A stretch of 6,734 bases of DNA from a bacterium (GTDB taxonomy: Bacteria; Verrucomicrobiota; Verrucomicrobiia; Limisphaerales; UBA11358), in contig JAJXXI010000327.1 in assembly GCA_021781185.1 (NCBI GenBank), positions 1-6,734 on the forward strand. The letters run 5' to 3'. Under the pieces are notes generated by a model. The model was not told where the DNA came from. It was given only the letters and a program-made list of their open reading frames with translations, and ran no database searches. Numbering within the stretch: position 1 is the stretch's first letter; each line of letters begins with the position of its first letter. A program made the position numbers and the translations under genes. This document shows, in pieces, positions 1 through 6,734 of this stretch.

Positions 1-1353
1 CCGCAGGTTCAGCCGCGCGTGGACGAGCGGATTGAAATCCAGCACGGTGATTTCCTCCAGCAGCGCCGGCTGTTCACGTTGAATCTCCTCGATCAGGGAA
101 CTGGCCGTCCACGAGAAGCCCAGCAGATAGATGCGCTTGGATTTCTCGAGGTTTGCATCCATGACCGCCGTCTGGTCGAGATCGTGCAATTCCAGCTTGT
201 TGAACCACGGCACCGCCCGGCGGAGGAGTTGGTCGTTATTGAGAATGGCGTAGGTGGAGCCGACCGCCATGAAGGCAAAGGCAAAAGCCGCGATGCCGAT
301 GGTGTTCGTGGAGACATCGCCGCTTTTGTAGCCGAGTGCCAGCAGCACGAGCGAGAGTTCGCTCATCTGGCAGAGGTTCACCGCCGGCAGGAGGCTCACG
401 CGATAACCCTGCCCCATGGCATAGAGCGGCGGGAAAATGGTTCCCAACCGGCTCGCCACCAGGAACAGGCAGAGGAACAGCGCCCACAACAGGTAGCCCC
501 AGGTCGGCACCGGTATGGCCATGCCCAGGCTGACAAAAAACAGCGTCACAAAGAAATCGCGCAGACTGGTGACTTTGGCCACCACGTCCAGCGTGTAGGG
601 AAAGGTCGAGATCATTACGCCGGCGATGAGGGCGCCCATGGCGGTGGACAATCCCAGCCAGCCCGCAAAGCCGGCCATGGCAAAGCACCAGGCAATCGCG
701 CCGACCAGCACCAGTTCCGGCAGGCGGGCAACCACTTTGAACAGCGGCGGCAGCACAAACCGGCTGAACACATAGGCCACCGCCACCAGCAACAGCGCCT
801 TGCCCAGCGCCAGCAGCAGCAGGCTGAGCGCGGGATTCTTCAGGTTCGGCTGGATAGCCAGAAACAGGATGATGAACACGTCCTGAAGCACCAGCAGGCC
901 CAGCGTAATGCGGCCCGCGAGCGTTTCCAACTCCCGCTTGTCATGGAGAATCTTGACGATGATGACCGTGCTGCTCATCGCCGTCGCGACCGCCAGATAC
1001 AGCGCTTCCAGCCGGCTTTCCGTCAATCCGCACCAGTCGAAAACCAGCCAGCCCAGCAGAAAACATCCGAGAATCTGCGCGGCGGCAGTGACGGTGATCA
1101 CCTTGCCAGCGCTCAGCATCTTCTTCAAATCAATCTCCAGCCCGATCATGAACAGCAGCAGCGACAGGCCGATTTCGGATATGGTCTGGATGGAATCCGG
1201 GTTGGTCACCCATTTGAAGCCATGCGGGCCGACGGCAAAGCCCGCCACGAGATATGCGAGCAGCAGCGGTTGCCGCGCCATCTGGGAAATCACGGCGACC
1301 AGCCATGCTGCAATGATGCAGATGGCGATGTCGGCGACGATGCTGTGCTCCAT
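1..1353 (-). CDS. Kef-type (CPA2) cation:proton antiporter, 3'-truncated by the window edge
   Basis: This encodes an inner-membrane monovalent cation:proton exchanger of the CPA2 (KefB/KefC-like) family. Such proteins exchange K+ or Na+ for H+ and serve in pH and ion homeostasis. The 451 visible residues open with MEHSIVADIA and form a run of about a dozen hydrophobic segments to about residue 375. CPA2 landmarks seen are LLLFMIGLEIDLKKM (66-80), SSTVIIVKIL (127-136), LVLQDVF with the Gln-Asp pair at 157-158, TAMGALIAGVMIS (237-249) and FFVSLGMAI (272-280). After a hydrophilic linker, KRIYLLGFSW at 406-415 starts a Rossmann-like regulatory (TrkA-N/RCK type) domain, with an acidic residue in VLDF (437-440); the window ends inside it. 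The nucleotide-binding glycine motif looks degenerate (only the first Gly is clear), so NAD(H) control is uncertain. The ATG at 1353 is chosen because the first membrane helix follows at once and TTTTTCTTC precedes it; no Shine-Dalgarno sequence is visible. The family call is secure; the ion specificity is not. Confidence 0.88.
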   Translation of the reverse strand, partial: MEHSIVADIAICIIAAWLVAVISQMARQPLLLAYLVAGFAVGPHGFKWVTNPDSIQTISEIGLSLLLFMIGLEIDLKKMLSAGKVITVTAAAQILGCFLLGWLVFDWCGLTESRLEALYLAVATAMSSTVIIVKILHDKRELETLAGRITLGLLVLQDVFIILFLAIQPNLKNPALSLLLLALGKALLLVAVAYVFSRFVLPPLFKVVARLPELVLVGAIAWCFAMAGFAGWLGLSTAMGALIAGVMISTFPYTLDVVAKVTSLRDFFVTLFFVSLGMAIPVPTWGYLLWALFLCLFLVASRLGTIFPPLYAMGQGYRVSLLPAVNLCQMSELSLVLLALGYKSGDVSTNTIGIAAFAFAFMAVGSTYAILNNDQLLRRAVPWFNKLELHDLDQTAVMDANLEKSKRIYLLGFSWTASSLIEEIQREQPALLEEITVLDFNPLVHARLNLR

Positions 1354-1576
1354 GAAGAAAAATTAACCACCCCGGACTCGAAAGACACGAACGAATTCGG
1401 GAAAGCTGCGGCCGTTTTTAGCGGGCGGATTGGATCAAATGGATTTGTTCAATGAGCTGCTACGTTCCGCATTTTTCCATCCTTTGGCGAAAAGAGTGGG
1501 GGCTGCTTGCAGTTGTTTGGCGAACCCGGCATGAATGCTGATCTTCCGATTTGGCCAAAAGTAAAATATTCGGCGG
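1354..1576. other. Intergenic stretch between the antiporter gene and the valS hairpin
   Basis: This region carries no gene I can support. A short minus-strand open frame crosses it (1435-1626), but it begins inside the valS stop/hairpin area and has no recognisable protein features. The promoter of the antiporter gene should lie here, yet I find no convincing -35/-10 pair. Just upstream of the antiporter start, the minus strand reads GTGGTTA followed by a T-rich run and ATG, as it does before valS. Confidence 0.5.
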
Positions 1577-1612
1577 CCGTTCCCTCTCCCATTCTGATGG
1601 GAGAGGGAACGG
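1577..1612. terminator. Perfect 16-bp-stem hairpin after valS, candidate terminator or dispersed palindrome
   Basis: Positions 1577-1592 are the exact reverse complement of 1597-1612, with a TCTG tetraloop (plus strand). The structure ends 10 nt beyond the valS stop codon, which suits a transcription-terminating or mRNA-stabilising hairpin for valS and would separate it from the downstream antiporter gene. In the valS direction the stem is followed by CCGCCG and only then an AT-rich run (1556-1570), so it lacks the immediate U-tract of a standard intrinsic terminator. The purine-rich arm continues on the plus strand as GGTGAGGGAA. This makes a REP-like dispersed palindrome an alternative explanation. 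The pairing is seen directly; the function is inferred. Confidence 0.6.
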
Positions 1613-1622
1613 TGAGGGAAGA

Positions 1623-4310
1623 TCAACCCATCGCTTTGAGCGAGGCTTTCACTTGCACGAGCTTGGCCTGCCAGTCGGCCAGCCGCTGCTTGTGTTCGTC
1701 CAGAACCTTGGCCGGAACTTTCTGCGCGAAGTTTGGATTCGCAAGCTTTTGCTCCACCTTCACGATTTCAGCCTGAATCTTTTCCTGTTCCTTGGTGAGG
1801 CGAGCTTTTTCAGCGCCCAGGTCAATCAATCCGGCCAGTGGCAGGAAGATTTCTCCCAGCGCATTCGAGGCGCTCGGCGTGCCTTTGTCGGGCGTCCAAT
1901 CCATGGCGACAATTTCGACGGACTCCGCATTGAGCAGCAGCTTCAGCACTTCGATTTCGCTGGCGGCCAGCGTGCCGGCGGGCTTGAGGATGAAATTCAG
2001 CTTCTTCGCCGGGTCGAGCTTGAGTTCACGACGCAGGTTGCGGCCGAGGCCGACGAGTTCGTATTTCGCCGCGGCAACCTTGTCCGCCACGTCGTCGAGG
2101 CCGAAGTATTCCTTTTCCTCGGTGTTGAATGGCTTGGGCCACGAGGCAAACATGATGGTCTGGCCGCCCTGGTTTCCGGGCAGTTCCTTGCTGAAACCCA
2201 TGCCGTGCCAGAGTTCCTCCGTGATGAACGGCAGGAACGGATGGAACAGCCGGAGGGTGTTGCTGAGGACGAAATCAATGACCGCCAGCTTGTTCGCCTT
2301 GAGCGCGGCGTCAGTGCCGAAGAACGGCGCCTTGCTCGCCTCCACATACCAGTCGCAATACTCGCTCCAGAAAAAGCGGTAAAGCGCCTGCACGGCGGTG
2401 GCAAAGTTGTAAGTCGTGAGCGCGTCGCTGACTTCGCGGATGGCCTGGTCGAGACGAAGGAGTATCCATTTGTCATCAGAGGTCAACAGGTCGGGCTTGA
2501 TCTCGGTTTCAGTTTCGCCGCCCTGCATCTGCCTGAAACGGCAGGCGTTCCAGAGCTTGTTGCAGAAATTGCGGCCCAGTTCGACGTCCTTTTCATCGAA
2601 CAACACGTCTTGGCCAAGTGGCGCACTGCGCATGGTGCCGAAGCGGAGGGCGTCCGCGCCGTATTGCGCGATGAGCACGAGCGGGTCGGGCGAATTGCCG
2701 AGCGTCTTGGACATCTTGCGGCCCTGCTTGTCGCGGATGATGCCGGTGAAATAGACATTCTGGAACGGCATGGCATCCGGCAGCGCGAACTTCGGCTCGC
2801 CCATGAATTCGTAGCCGGCCATGATCATGCGCGCGACCCAGAAGAAAATGATGTCCGGCCCGGTGACGAGGTCGGTGGTCGGGTAGAACTTCTTCAACGT
2901 CTCGGTGTTCTCCGGCCAGCCCATCGTGGCAAACGGCCAGAGCCAGGAACTGAACCAGGTGTCAAGCACGTCGGAATCTTGCGTCCAGCCTTCGCCCGTC
3001 GGCGCTTCAAGTCCGCAATAAACTTCGCTATTCCGATACCACACCGGAATCCGATGTCCCCACCAAAGCTGGCGGCTGATGCACCAGTCCTGGATGTTCG
3101 TCAGCCAGTGGTCGTAAACCTTGGCCCAACGGTCGGGGTGAAATTTCATCCGGCCTTCTGCCACGCAGGCTTTACTGGGTTCCACACTCGGATATTTGAG
3201 AAACCACTGTTCGCTCAAACGTGGCTCTATCGGCACGTCCGCGCGCTGGCTGAAACCAACGTTGTTCTCGTAAGGCTTTTCCTCGACCATCACGCCGAGT
3301 TCCTTGAGCCGTTCCACCGCCACGTCGCGCGCCTCGAAACGATCTAAACCCGCGAGGCTTTCGCCGGCCAGCTCGTTCATCGTGCCGTTCGGGTTCATGA
3401 TGTCCACAATGGCCAGGTTGTGGCGCTGGCCGATTTCGAAGTCCGCCTTGTCGTGCGCGGGTGTGACTTTGAGCACGCCGGTGCCAAATTCAAAATCCAC
3501 ATGCTCGTCGCCGATGATCGGGATGAGCTTCTGCTCGCGCGGCAACTGGATGGGCAGGGGACGCACGATGTGCTTGCCGATGAGATGCGCGTAACGCGGG
3601 TCCTTCGGATTCACGGCCACGGCGGTGTCGCCGGGAATCGTTTCCGGTCGCGTCGTCGCAATGGTCAGCCAGGTGTCGGGTTCTTCCGCTACCTGCACTT
3701 TGAAGTGATACATGAAACCTTTCTGTGGCTTCATTTCCACTTCCTCGTCCGAGAGCGCGGTCTGCGAGACGGGGCACCAGTTCACCATGCGCTTGCCGCG
3801 ATAGATCAGGCCCTTCTTGTAAAGCTCGACGAACACCTTCTGCACGCAGCGCGAATACTCCGGGTCCATCGTGAAGCGTTCGCGGCTCCAGTCGCACGAG
3901 CAACCGAGCTTCTTGAGCTGGTTGATGATGATGTTGCCGTGCTTTTCCTTCCACGCCCACACGCGCTTGAGGAATTCCTCGCGACCGATTTCGTATTTGG
4001 TTTTGCGTTCCTCTTTCTTGAGCGCCTTTTCCACCTGCACCTGCGTGGCGATGCCGGCGTGGTCGGTGCCGGGCAGCCAGAGAACTTCCTTGCCGTCCAT
4101 GCGCGCCTTGCGGCTGAGGATGTCCTGAATCGTGTTGTTGAGCACATGCCCCATGTGCAACATGCCAGTGACGTTCGGCGGCGGGATGACGATGGAGAAC
4201 GCGGGCTTGGCGGATTTCGGGTCGGCAGTGAAGCAACCTTGCTTCTGCCAGAAGTCATACCATTTGTCTTCAACGGACTGCGGTTCGTAGGCTTTGGGAA
4301 TCTCGTTCAT
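1623..4310 (-). CDS. valS: Valyl-tRNA synthetase
   Basis: This cytoplasmic class I aminoacyl-tRNA synthetase uses ATP to charge tRNA(Val) with valine and hydrolyses mischarged Thr-tRNA(Val). At 895 residues it is full length for the bacterial family. In order are: N-terminal PPPNVTGMLHMGH with the HIGH signature as HMGH (52-55); GTDHAGIATQ (81-90); the inserted CP1 editing domain, about 200-360, with TTRPET (219-224) and GTGVLKVTPAHDKAD (276-290, with His286/Asp287); DWCISRQLWWGHRIP (408-422); LDTWFSSWLWPF (449-460); and the KMSKS loop as KMSKT (532-536). The anticodon-binding helical domain covers roughly 607-770, and a charged C-terminal coiled coil roughly 830-892. Two positions depart from the commonest family sequence: Thr536 at the end of KMSKS, and Pro226 in RPETIPGD, where an aliphatic residue is usual. 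The ATG at 4310 gives the expected N-terminus (IPKAYEPQSVEDKWYDFW). No Shine-Dalgarno sequence precedes it, and no T-box leader is visible. A hairpin follows the stop. Confidence 0.98.
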   Translation of the reverse strand: MNEIPKAYEPQSVEDKWYDFWQKQGCFTADPKSAKPAFSIVIPPPNVTGMLHMGHVLNNTIQDILSRKARMDGKEVLWLPGTDHAGIATQVQVEKALKKEERKTKYEIGREEFLKRVWAWKEKHGNIIINQLKKLGCSCDWSRERFTMDPEYSRCVQKVFVELYKKGLIYRGKRMVNWCPVSQTALSDEEVEMKPQKGFMYHFKVQVAEEPDTWLTIATTRPETIPGDTAVAVNPKDPRYAHLIGKHIVRPLPIQLPREQKLIPIIGDEHVDFEFGTGVLKVTPAHDKADFEIGQRHNLAIVDIMNPNGTMNELAGESLAGLDRFEARDVAVERLKELGVMVEEKPYENNVGFSQRADVPIEPRLSEQWFLKYPSVEPSKACVAEGRMKFHPDRWAKVYDHWLTNIQDWCISRQLWWGHRIPVWYRNSEVYCGLEAPTGEGWTQDSDVLDTWFSSWLWPFATMGWPENTETLKKFYPTTDLVTGPDIIFFWVARMIMAGYEFMGEPKFALPDAMPFQNVYFTGIIRDKQGRKMSKTLGNSPDPLVLIAQYGADALRFGTMRSAPLGQDVLFDEKDVELGRNFCNKLWNACRFRQMQGGETETEIKPDLLTSDDKWILLRLDQAIREVSDALTTYNFATAVQALYRFFWSEYCDWYVEASKAPFFGTDAALKANKLAVIDFVLSNTLRLFHPFLPFITEELWHGMGFSKELPGNQGGQTIMFASWPKPFNTEEKEYFGLDDVADKVAAAKYELVGLGRNLRRELKLDPAKKLNFILKPAGTLAASEIEVLKLLLNAESVEIVAMDWTPDKGTPSASNALGEIFLPLAGLIDLGAEKARLTKEQEKIQAEIVKVEQKLANPNFAQKVPAKVLDEHKQRLADWQAKLVQVKASLKAMG

Positions 4311-4352
4311 GAAAAAATATTCTAACCACGGATGAATGCACTATTGTTCGTG

Positions 4353-4375
4353 TGATTTACGCTAACCGTAAATCA
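4353..4375. promoter_or_regulatory. Palindrome in the valS upstream region, candidate operator
   Basis: TGATTTACG (4353-4361) and CGTAAATCA (4367-4375) are perfect inverted arms of 9 bp around a 5-base CTAAC spacer. The element lies 42 bp upstream of the valS start, where a promoter would be expected, and just before the serine-recombinase remnant on the other strand. Dyad symmetry of this size is typical of a dimeric regulator's operator, but it could also be a relic of a recombinase or mobile-element end. The arms are followed by no T-tract in either direction, so a terminator is less likely. The symmetry is seen directly; the role is not known. Confidence 0.45.
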
Positions 4376-4379
4376 TGCA

Positions 4380-4649
4380 ATGAACAGCGGAATAAGAGTG
4401 AAATGTCATGTTTACAGCTATATCCGCTTCTCCAGTTCCGGGCAAGCCAAAGGGGAAATCTTCCGACGCCGGATGGCGCGAGCGGTGGAATTCTGCAAGC
4501 AGCATAAAATCAGCCTAAACGAGACGCAGTGTGGATTTTTTAGGGTCTGGCCATCAGGGGTGACTGTAGGAAGTGTGCGGCGATTCGGCGGGTGGCCCGG
4601 TCGTGGAGCGGGATGGACCACGGCCCTGAATCAGGCCGCCTGTTGTTGA
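4380..4649 (+). pseudogene. Serine recombinase (resolvase/invertase family) N-terminal remnant
   Basis: An 89-codon open frame carries, at residues 11-49 (positions 4410-4526), the start of a serine recombinase catalytic domain: VYSYIRFSSSGQAKGE, then FRRRMARAVEFCKQH and KISLNET. In intact relatives this region reads like 'YSYIRFSS..QA.GDS.RRQ....EYC..HGL.LDE'. Tyr14, Arg16 and Ser18 match the conserved Y-x-R-x-S segment whose serine is the DNA-attacking nucleophile. After residue 49 the resemblance stops: the remaining 40 residues (QCGFFRVWPSG onward) lack the rest of the catalytic core, and no recombinase zinc-ribbon or coiled-coil region follows in any frame before the next gene. Changes at usually conserved places (GEIFRRR for GDSLRRQ) fit relaxed selection. 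The true start may have been the ATG at 4380 or the GTG at 4398. It is best read as a dead 5' fragment left by an integrated element; a functional small protein is much less likely. Confidence 0.72.
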
Positions 4650-4808
4650 CGGAGACTTCGGGCACATTTTTCAAAGTCATTTGCAGGAATTCGCCGGTGA
4701 CGGCTTTAATTCTTCCGCTAAAGTCATTCTCGAATCCACCACGGTAATAACAAACATGACCTCCGCTGATTTTTTAACTCAAGCCTCATTAACCCCCAAC
4801 AAATTCAG
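4527..4808. other. Divergent intergenic region with no recognised gene; contains the upstream region of the exported-protein gene
   Basis: From the end of recombinase similarity to the ATG at 4809 I recognise no gene. The first half is GC-rich and includes an imperfect inverted repeat at about 4621-4638 (CGGCC-CTGA / TCAGGCCG with one bulged base). On the minus strand one frame stays open for about 77 codons (roughly 4540-4770), but it has no good start and no recognisable motif. The second half is AT-richer. A weak promoter-like pair, TTGCAG (4681-4686) and TTTAAT (4705-4710) with an 18-bp spacer, could serve the gene at 4809. A 9-bp direct repeat, AAAGTCATT, occurs at 4673-4681 and 4720-4728. 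None of these is strong evidence on its own. Confidence 0.4.
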
Positions 4809-6734
4809 ATGAAAGCATTGTCCATATTTGCCATTATTTCCATGCTCAGTGCGCCGCTGGTTTCAACCGCAAAGACGACAATCTTCACCGATACCTTCGG
4901 TGGCAGCACATTGAACGGAACCAGCACGCCCGGCGGAACGCCATCAGCCTCGTCTACCAGTTACGATGTGGCTTCGACCAAAACGGGCACTTGCTCAATC
5001 GGCACAGGCAAGCTCCAAGTGAAACTCGGCGGCAACACCACGGCTGGTTACGTTGAGTTGCAGGCGCTATTTGCCAGCACGCCGGTTCAATTGGCCAACG
5101 TGGGTGACAGCATCAATCTTACCCTGACATTTACAAACAGCGCCGGCACGTTGCTGGCCGGTGGAAGCGGCTCGGTGATGGATGTGGGCTTGTTTAATTC
5201 CGGTGGCAACGCGCCGGTGGCCGGTTTGCTTAACAGCGCGGGGCTTGGCAGCGCCACTACTTATATCACCGGCAACTGCCAGGACTGGGAGGGGTATGTG
5301 GGGCAAATTAATTACAATGGGGCGTTGTCCTCCATCTACACGCGCCCGATGCAGGATGGGGCTAGCCCAAATAATGGGGTTCAGGACCTGCTTTTCAGCG
5401 GAGCGGGCACCGGGTTGTATAAATTTCCCATCGGAACGACCATCGGCAGCACCTTGGCGTCAACCGTGACACTTGCCAGCGGAGGCACCTATACGAGAAG
5501 TTTCACGATTTTGCTCGCAGCAACCAATCAAGTCACCATCACTGACGAGCTTTATTCAGGCGACGTTGCAGCGGGCATACCGCTGTCCAGCGTGGTTTCA
5601 ACCACCTCCGGGGGGAACACCTACACCAATTTTTCCAACCAGTTTGACGGTCTTGCCATTGGTATTGCAAATAAAGGCACCGGCATGAATCCGCTGATGG
5701 ACATCAGTCAGATCACCATCACGACCGCCTCTGCATCAGAAAATGCACTTTACAATGTTCAATTGAACGGGTGGACGAACAACACGTTTTCGGGGGCGGC
5801 CCAGACTGGCAGCAGCGGCGATATGTGGAACAACCCGGATTGGGCTGGTGTTTACACCGGTTCCACGAACTTGTTTACGGGCGTGACTGTGCTGGATTCC
5901 AAGGGTGCCAACTATGGTGTCACCCTCACCATGACCTCCAAGTTTAACAATAATACCGCGAACTGGAATGATTCAGGTGCAACCTTCAATCACTATACCG
6001 GCCAGACCGCCGGCTCGGCCACCCCTGTCTTGGTGGATCAGGTTGCGAAGGTTGATTACAACTCCGGGCTCGGCGGTGTCAACACCATCACTCTTTCCTT
6101 CAGCGGCCTGCCAACCAATGCTCCGGTAACGGCCTATGTGTATGGCACGGGAAACAGTGATGGAACCGGCACGAAATGGTCATTTGCCGCAGCCAACGGC
6201 GGTGGCGTTGCCGCCACCGTGGCCAATACCACCGCGAATTCCACCGATCGCGATGTTACTCAGCCCGGCAGCAAAAGTTATGGTTGGAACAGCATCACCG
6301 GCACCTCCGATGCGTCCGGCAACCTGACCGTCACTGCCGACGGCAATGCCGGCGGGTCAGTCTGGTGGCAGATTTACTTGAACGGCATCCAAATCCAAGT
6401 CGGGGGCACAGCACCCGCCATCTATGGGCTGGCCGACCAGTCAGTGGAGGCCGGCAGCACCGTGATTCTAAGCCCCTTGGTGACTGGAAATCCCGTTCCG
6501 ACCTATCAGTGGCAGACCAATGGGATGGATATGACGGGGGCGACCAACGCCACCCTGACATTGACCAACGTCACAACTAGCCAGAATGGCGACGTTTATT
6601 CGTTGATCGCGAACAACGTGTTCGGCTCGGTAACCAACAGCATGGTATTGACGGTTACCGTCCCGGTTTACTCCACGATGACAGTCACCGCCGTGTCTCC
6701 CGGCAACGGTGCCACGGGCATTTGTTATGACACG
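4809..6734 (+). CDS. Exported multidomain beta-sandwich protein with Ig-like domain, 3'-truncated by the window edge
   Basis: The 642 visible residues begin with a Sec signal peptide: MKALS, a hydrophobic core at about 4-18, and a likely cleavage after Ser-Thr-Ala21. A first beta-rich region (about 24-307) starts TIFTDTFGGSTLN and ends DISQITITT; it looks like a jelly-roll or lectin-like surface domain. A second region (about 312-531) starts ALYNVQLNGW, contains GSSGDMWNNPDW (334-345) and ends WWQIYLNGIQIQV. An Ig-like domain follows at about 534-617, with QSVEAGSTVILSP, NPVPTYQWQTNG and NGDVYSLIANNVFGSVTN. The last visible residues, VTAVSPGNGATGICYDT (626-642), look like the start of a Big_5-type (SbsA-like) Ig-like repeat. 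No catalytic motif is visible yet; an enzyme domain or anchor could lie beyond the window. Composition is rich in Gly, Thr, Ser and Asn, with only three cysteines. The ATG at 4809 is the only one after the in-frame TGA at 4767 that keeps the signal peptide; no Shine-Dalgarno sequence is apparent. Export is well supported; the specific function is unknown. Confidence 0.85.
   Translation, partial: MKALSIFAIISMLSAPLVSTAKTTIFTDTFGGSTLNGTSTPGGTPSASSTSYDVASTKTGTCSIGTGKLQVKLGGNTTAGYVELQALFASTPVQLANVGDSINLTLTFTNSAGTLLAGGSGSVMDVGLFNSGGNAPVAGLLNSAGLGSATTYITGNCQDWEGYVGQINYNGALSSIYTRPMQDGASPNNGVQDLLFSGAGTGLYKFPIGTTIGSTLASTVTLASGGTYTRSFTILLAATNQVTITDELYSGDVAAGIPLSSVVSTTSGGNTYTNFSNQFDGLAIGIANKGTGMNPLMDISQITITTASASENALYNVQLNGWTNNTFSGAAQTGSSGDMWNNPDWAGVYTGSTNLFTGVTVLDSKGANYGVTLTMTSKFNNNTANWNDSGATFNHYTGQTAGSATPVLVDQVAKVDYNSGLGGVNTITLSFSGLPTNAPVTAYVYGTGNSDGTGTKWSFAAANGGGVAATVANTTANSTDRDVTQPGSKSYGWNSITGTSDASGNLTVTADGNAGGSVWWQIYLNGIQIQVGGTAPAIYGLADQSVEAGSTVILSPLVTGNPVPTYQWQTNGMDMTGATNATLTLTNVTTSQNGDVYSLIANNVFGSVTNSMVLTVTVPVYSTMTVTAVSPGNGATGICYDT

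Noticed and set aside
19..1455. A 478-codon plus-strand open frame rich in Gln, His and Arg
   Set aside because: It is antisense to the antiporter gene, whose minus-strand frame has coherent membrane helices and family motifs. The plus-strand product is a low-complexity charged sequence with no domain, typical of a composition shadow in GC-rich DNA.
1435..1626. A 63-codon minus-strand open frame in the valS-antiporter gap
   Set aside because: It begins overlapping the valS stop and translates through the hairpin arms. The product has no recognisable motif and the start has no supporting signal.
1551..3347. A 598-codon plus-strand open frame antisense to valS
   Set aside because: It lies wholly opposite a full-length, motif-complete valS, starts inside the hairpin region and shows no recognisable fold. 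Its length is explained by the codon bias of valS.
3420..4325. A 301-codon plus-strand open frame antisense to the valS 5' end
   Set aside because: It is the same kind of shadow: it ends just past the valS start and has no independent initiation signal or domain.
4311..4380. A possible T-box or other riboswitch leader before valS
   Set aside because: Only about 40 bases separate the palindrome from the start codon, no T-box consensus or terminator/antiterminator pair is visible, and T-boxes are mainly a Gram-positive feature.
5067..5306. A 79-codon minus-strand open frame, and other short frames within the exported-protein gene
   Set aside because: They are contained in a continuous 642-codon plus-strand frame with a signal peptide and Ig-like domain, so they are shadows.

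Overview
The window looks like chromosomal DNA from a GC-rich Gram-negative bacterium, most likely a member of the Verrucomicrobiota (perhaps the Pedosphaera/Limisphaera side of the phylum). This is inference. It rests on the partial secreted protein at the right end, whose glycine/threonine/asparagine-rich beta domains, Ig-like module and 'SPGNGATG' repeat start resemble exported proteins of that phylum, and on genes that start without a Shine-Dalgarno sequence. No rRNA or other decisive marker is present.

Layout. Positions 1-1353 (minus strand) hold the N-terminal 451 residues of a CPA2/Kef-type cation:proton antiporter that begins a C-terminal Rossmann (TrkA-N-like) domain and runs off the left edge. 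A 269-bp gap follows. It contains a perfect 16-bp-stem hairpin beside the valS stop codon. Positions 1623-4310 (minus strand) encode a complete 895-residue valyl-tRNA synthetase. Positions 4311-4808 are a divergent intergenic region with a 9-bp-stem palindrome, a decayed N-terminal fragment of a serine recombinase, and about 280 bp with no recognised gene. From 4809 to the right edge (plus strand) runs the first 642 residues of an exported multidomain beta-sandwich protein.

How the parts relate. valS and the antiporter gene share an orientation but are probably separate transcription units, because the hairpin lies between them. Both have a similar AT-rich leader (GTGGTTA followed by a T-rich run and ATG) and no Shine-Dalgarno sequence. 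The exported protein is divergent from them and has no functional link to valS. The recombinase fragment shows that a mobile element once inserted in, or passed through, the divergent region.

The long open frames antisense to valS and to the antiporter gene are judged to be composition shadows. I see no CRISPR array, tRNA, rRNA or intact insertion sequence. The points most worth following are the recombinase relic and its junction, the palindrome in the divergent region, the hairpin after valS, and the uncharacterised domains of the exported protein.
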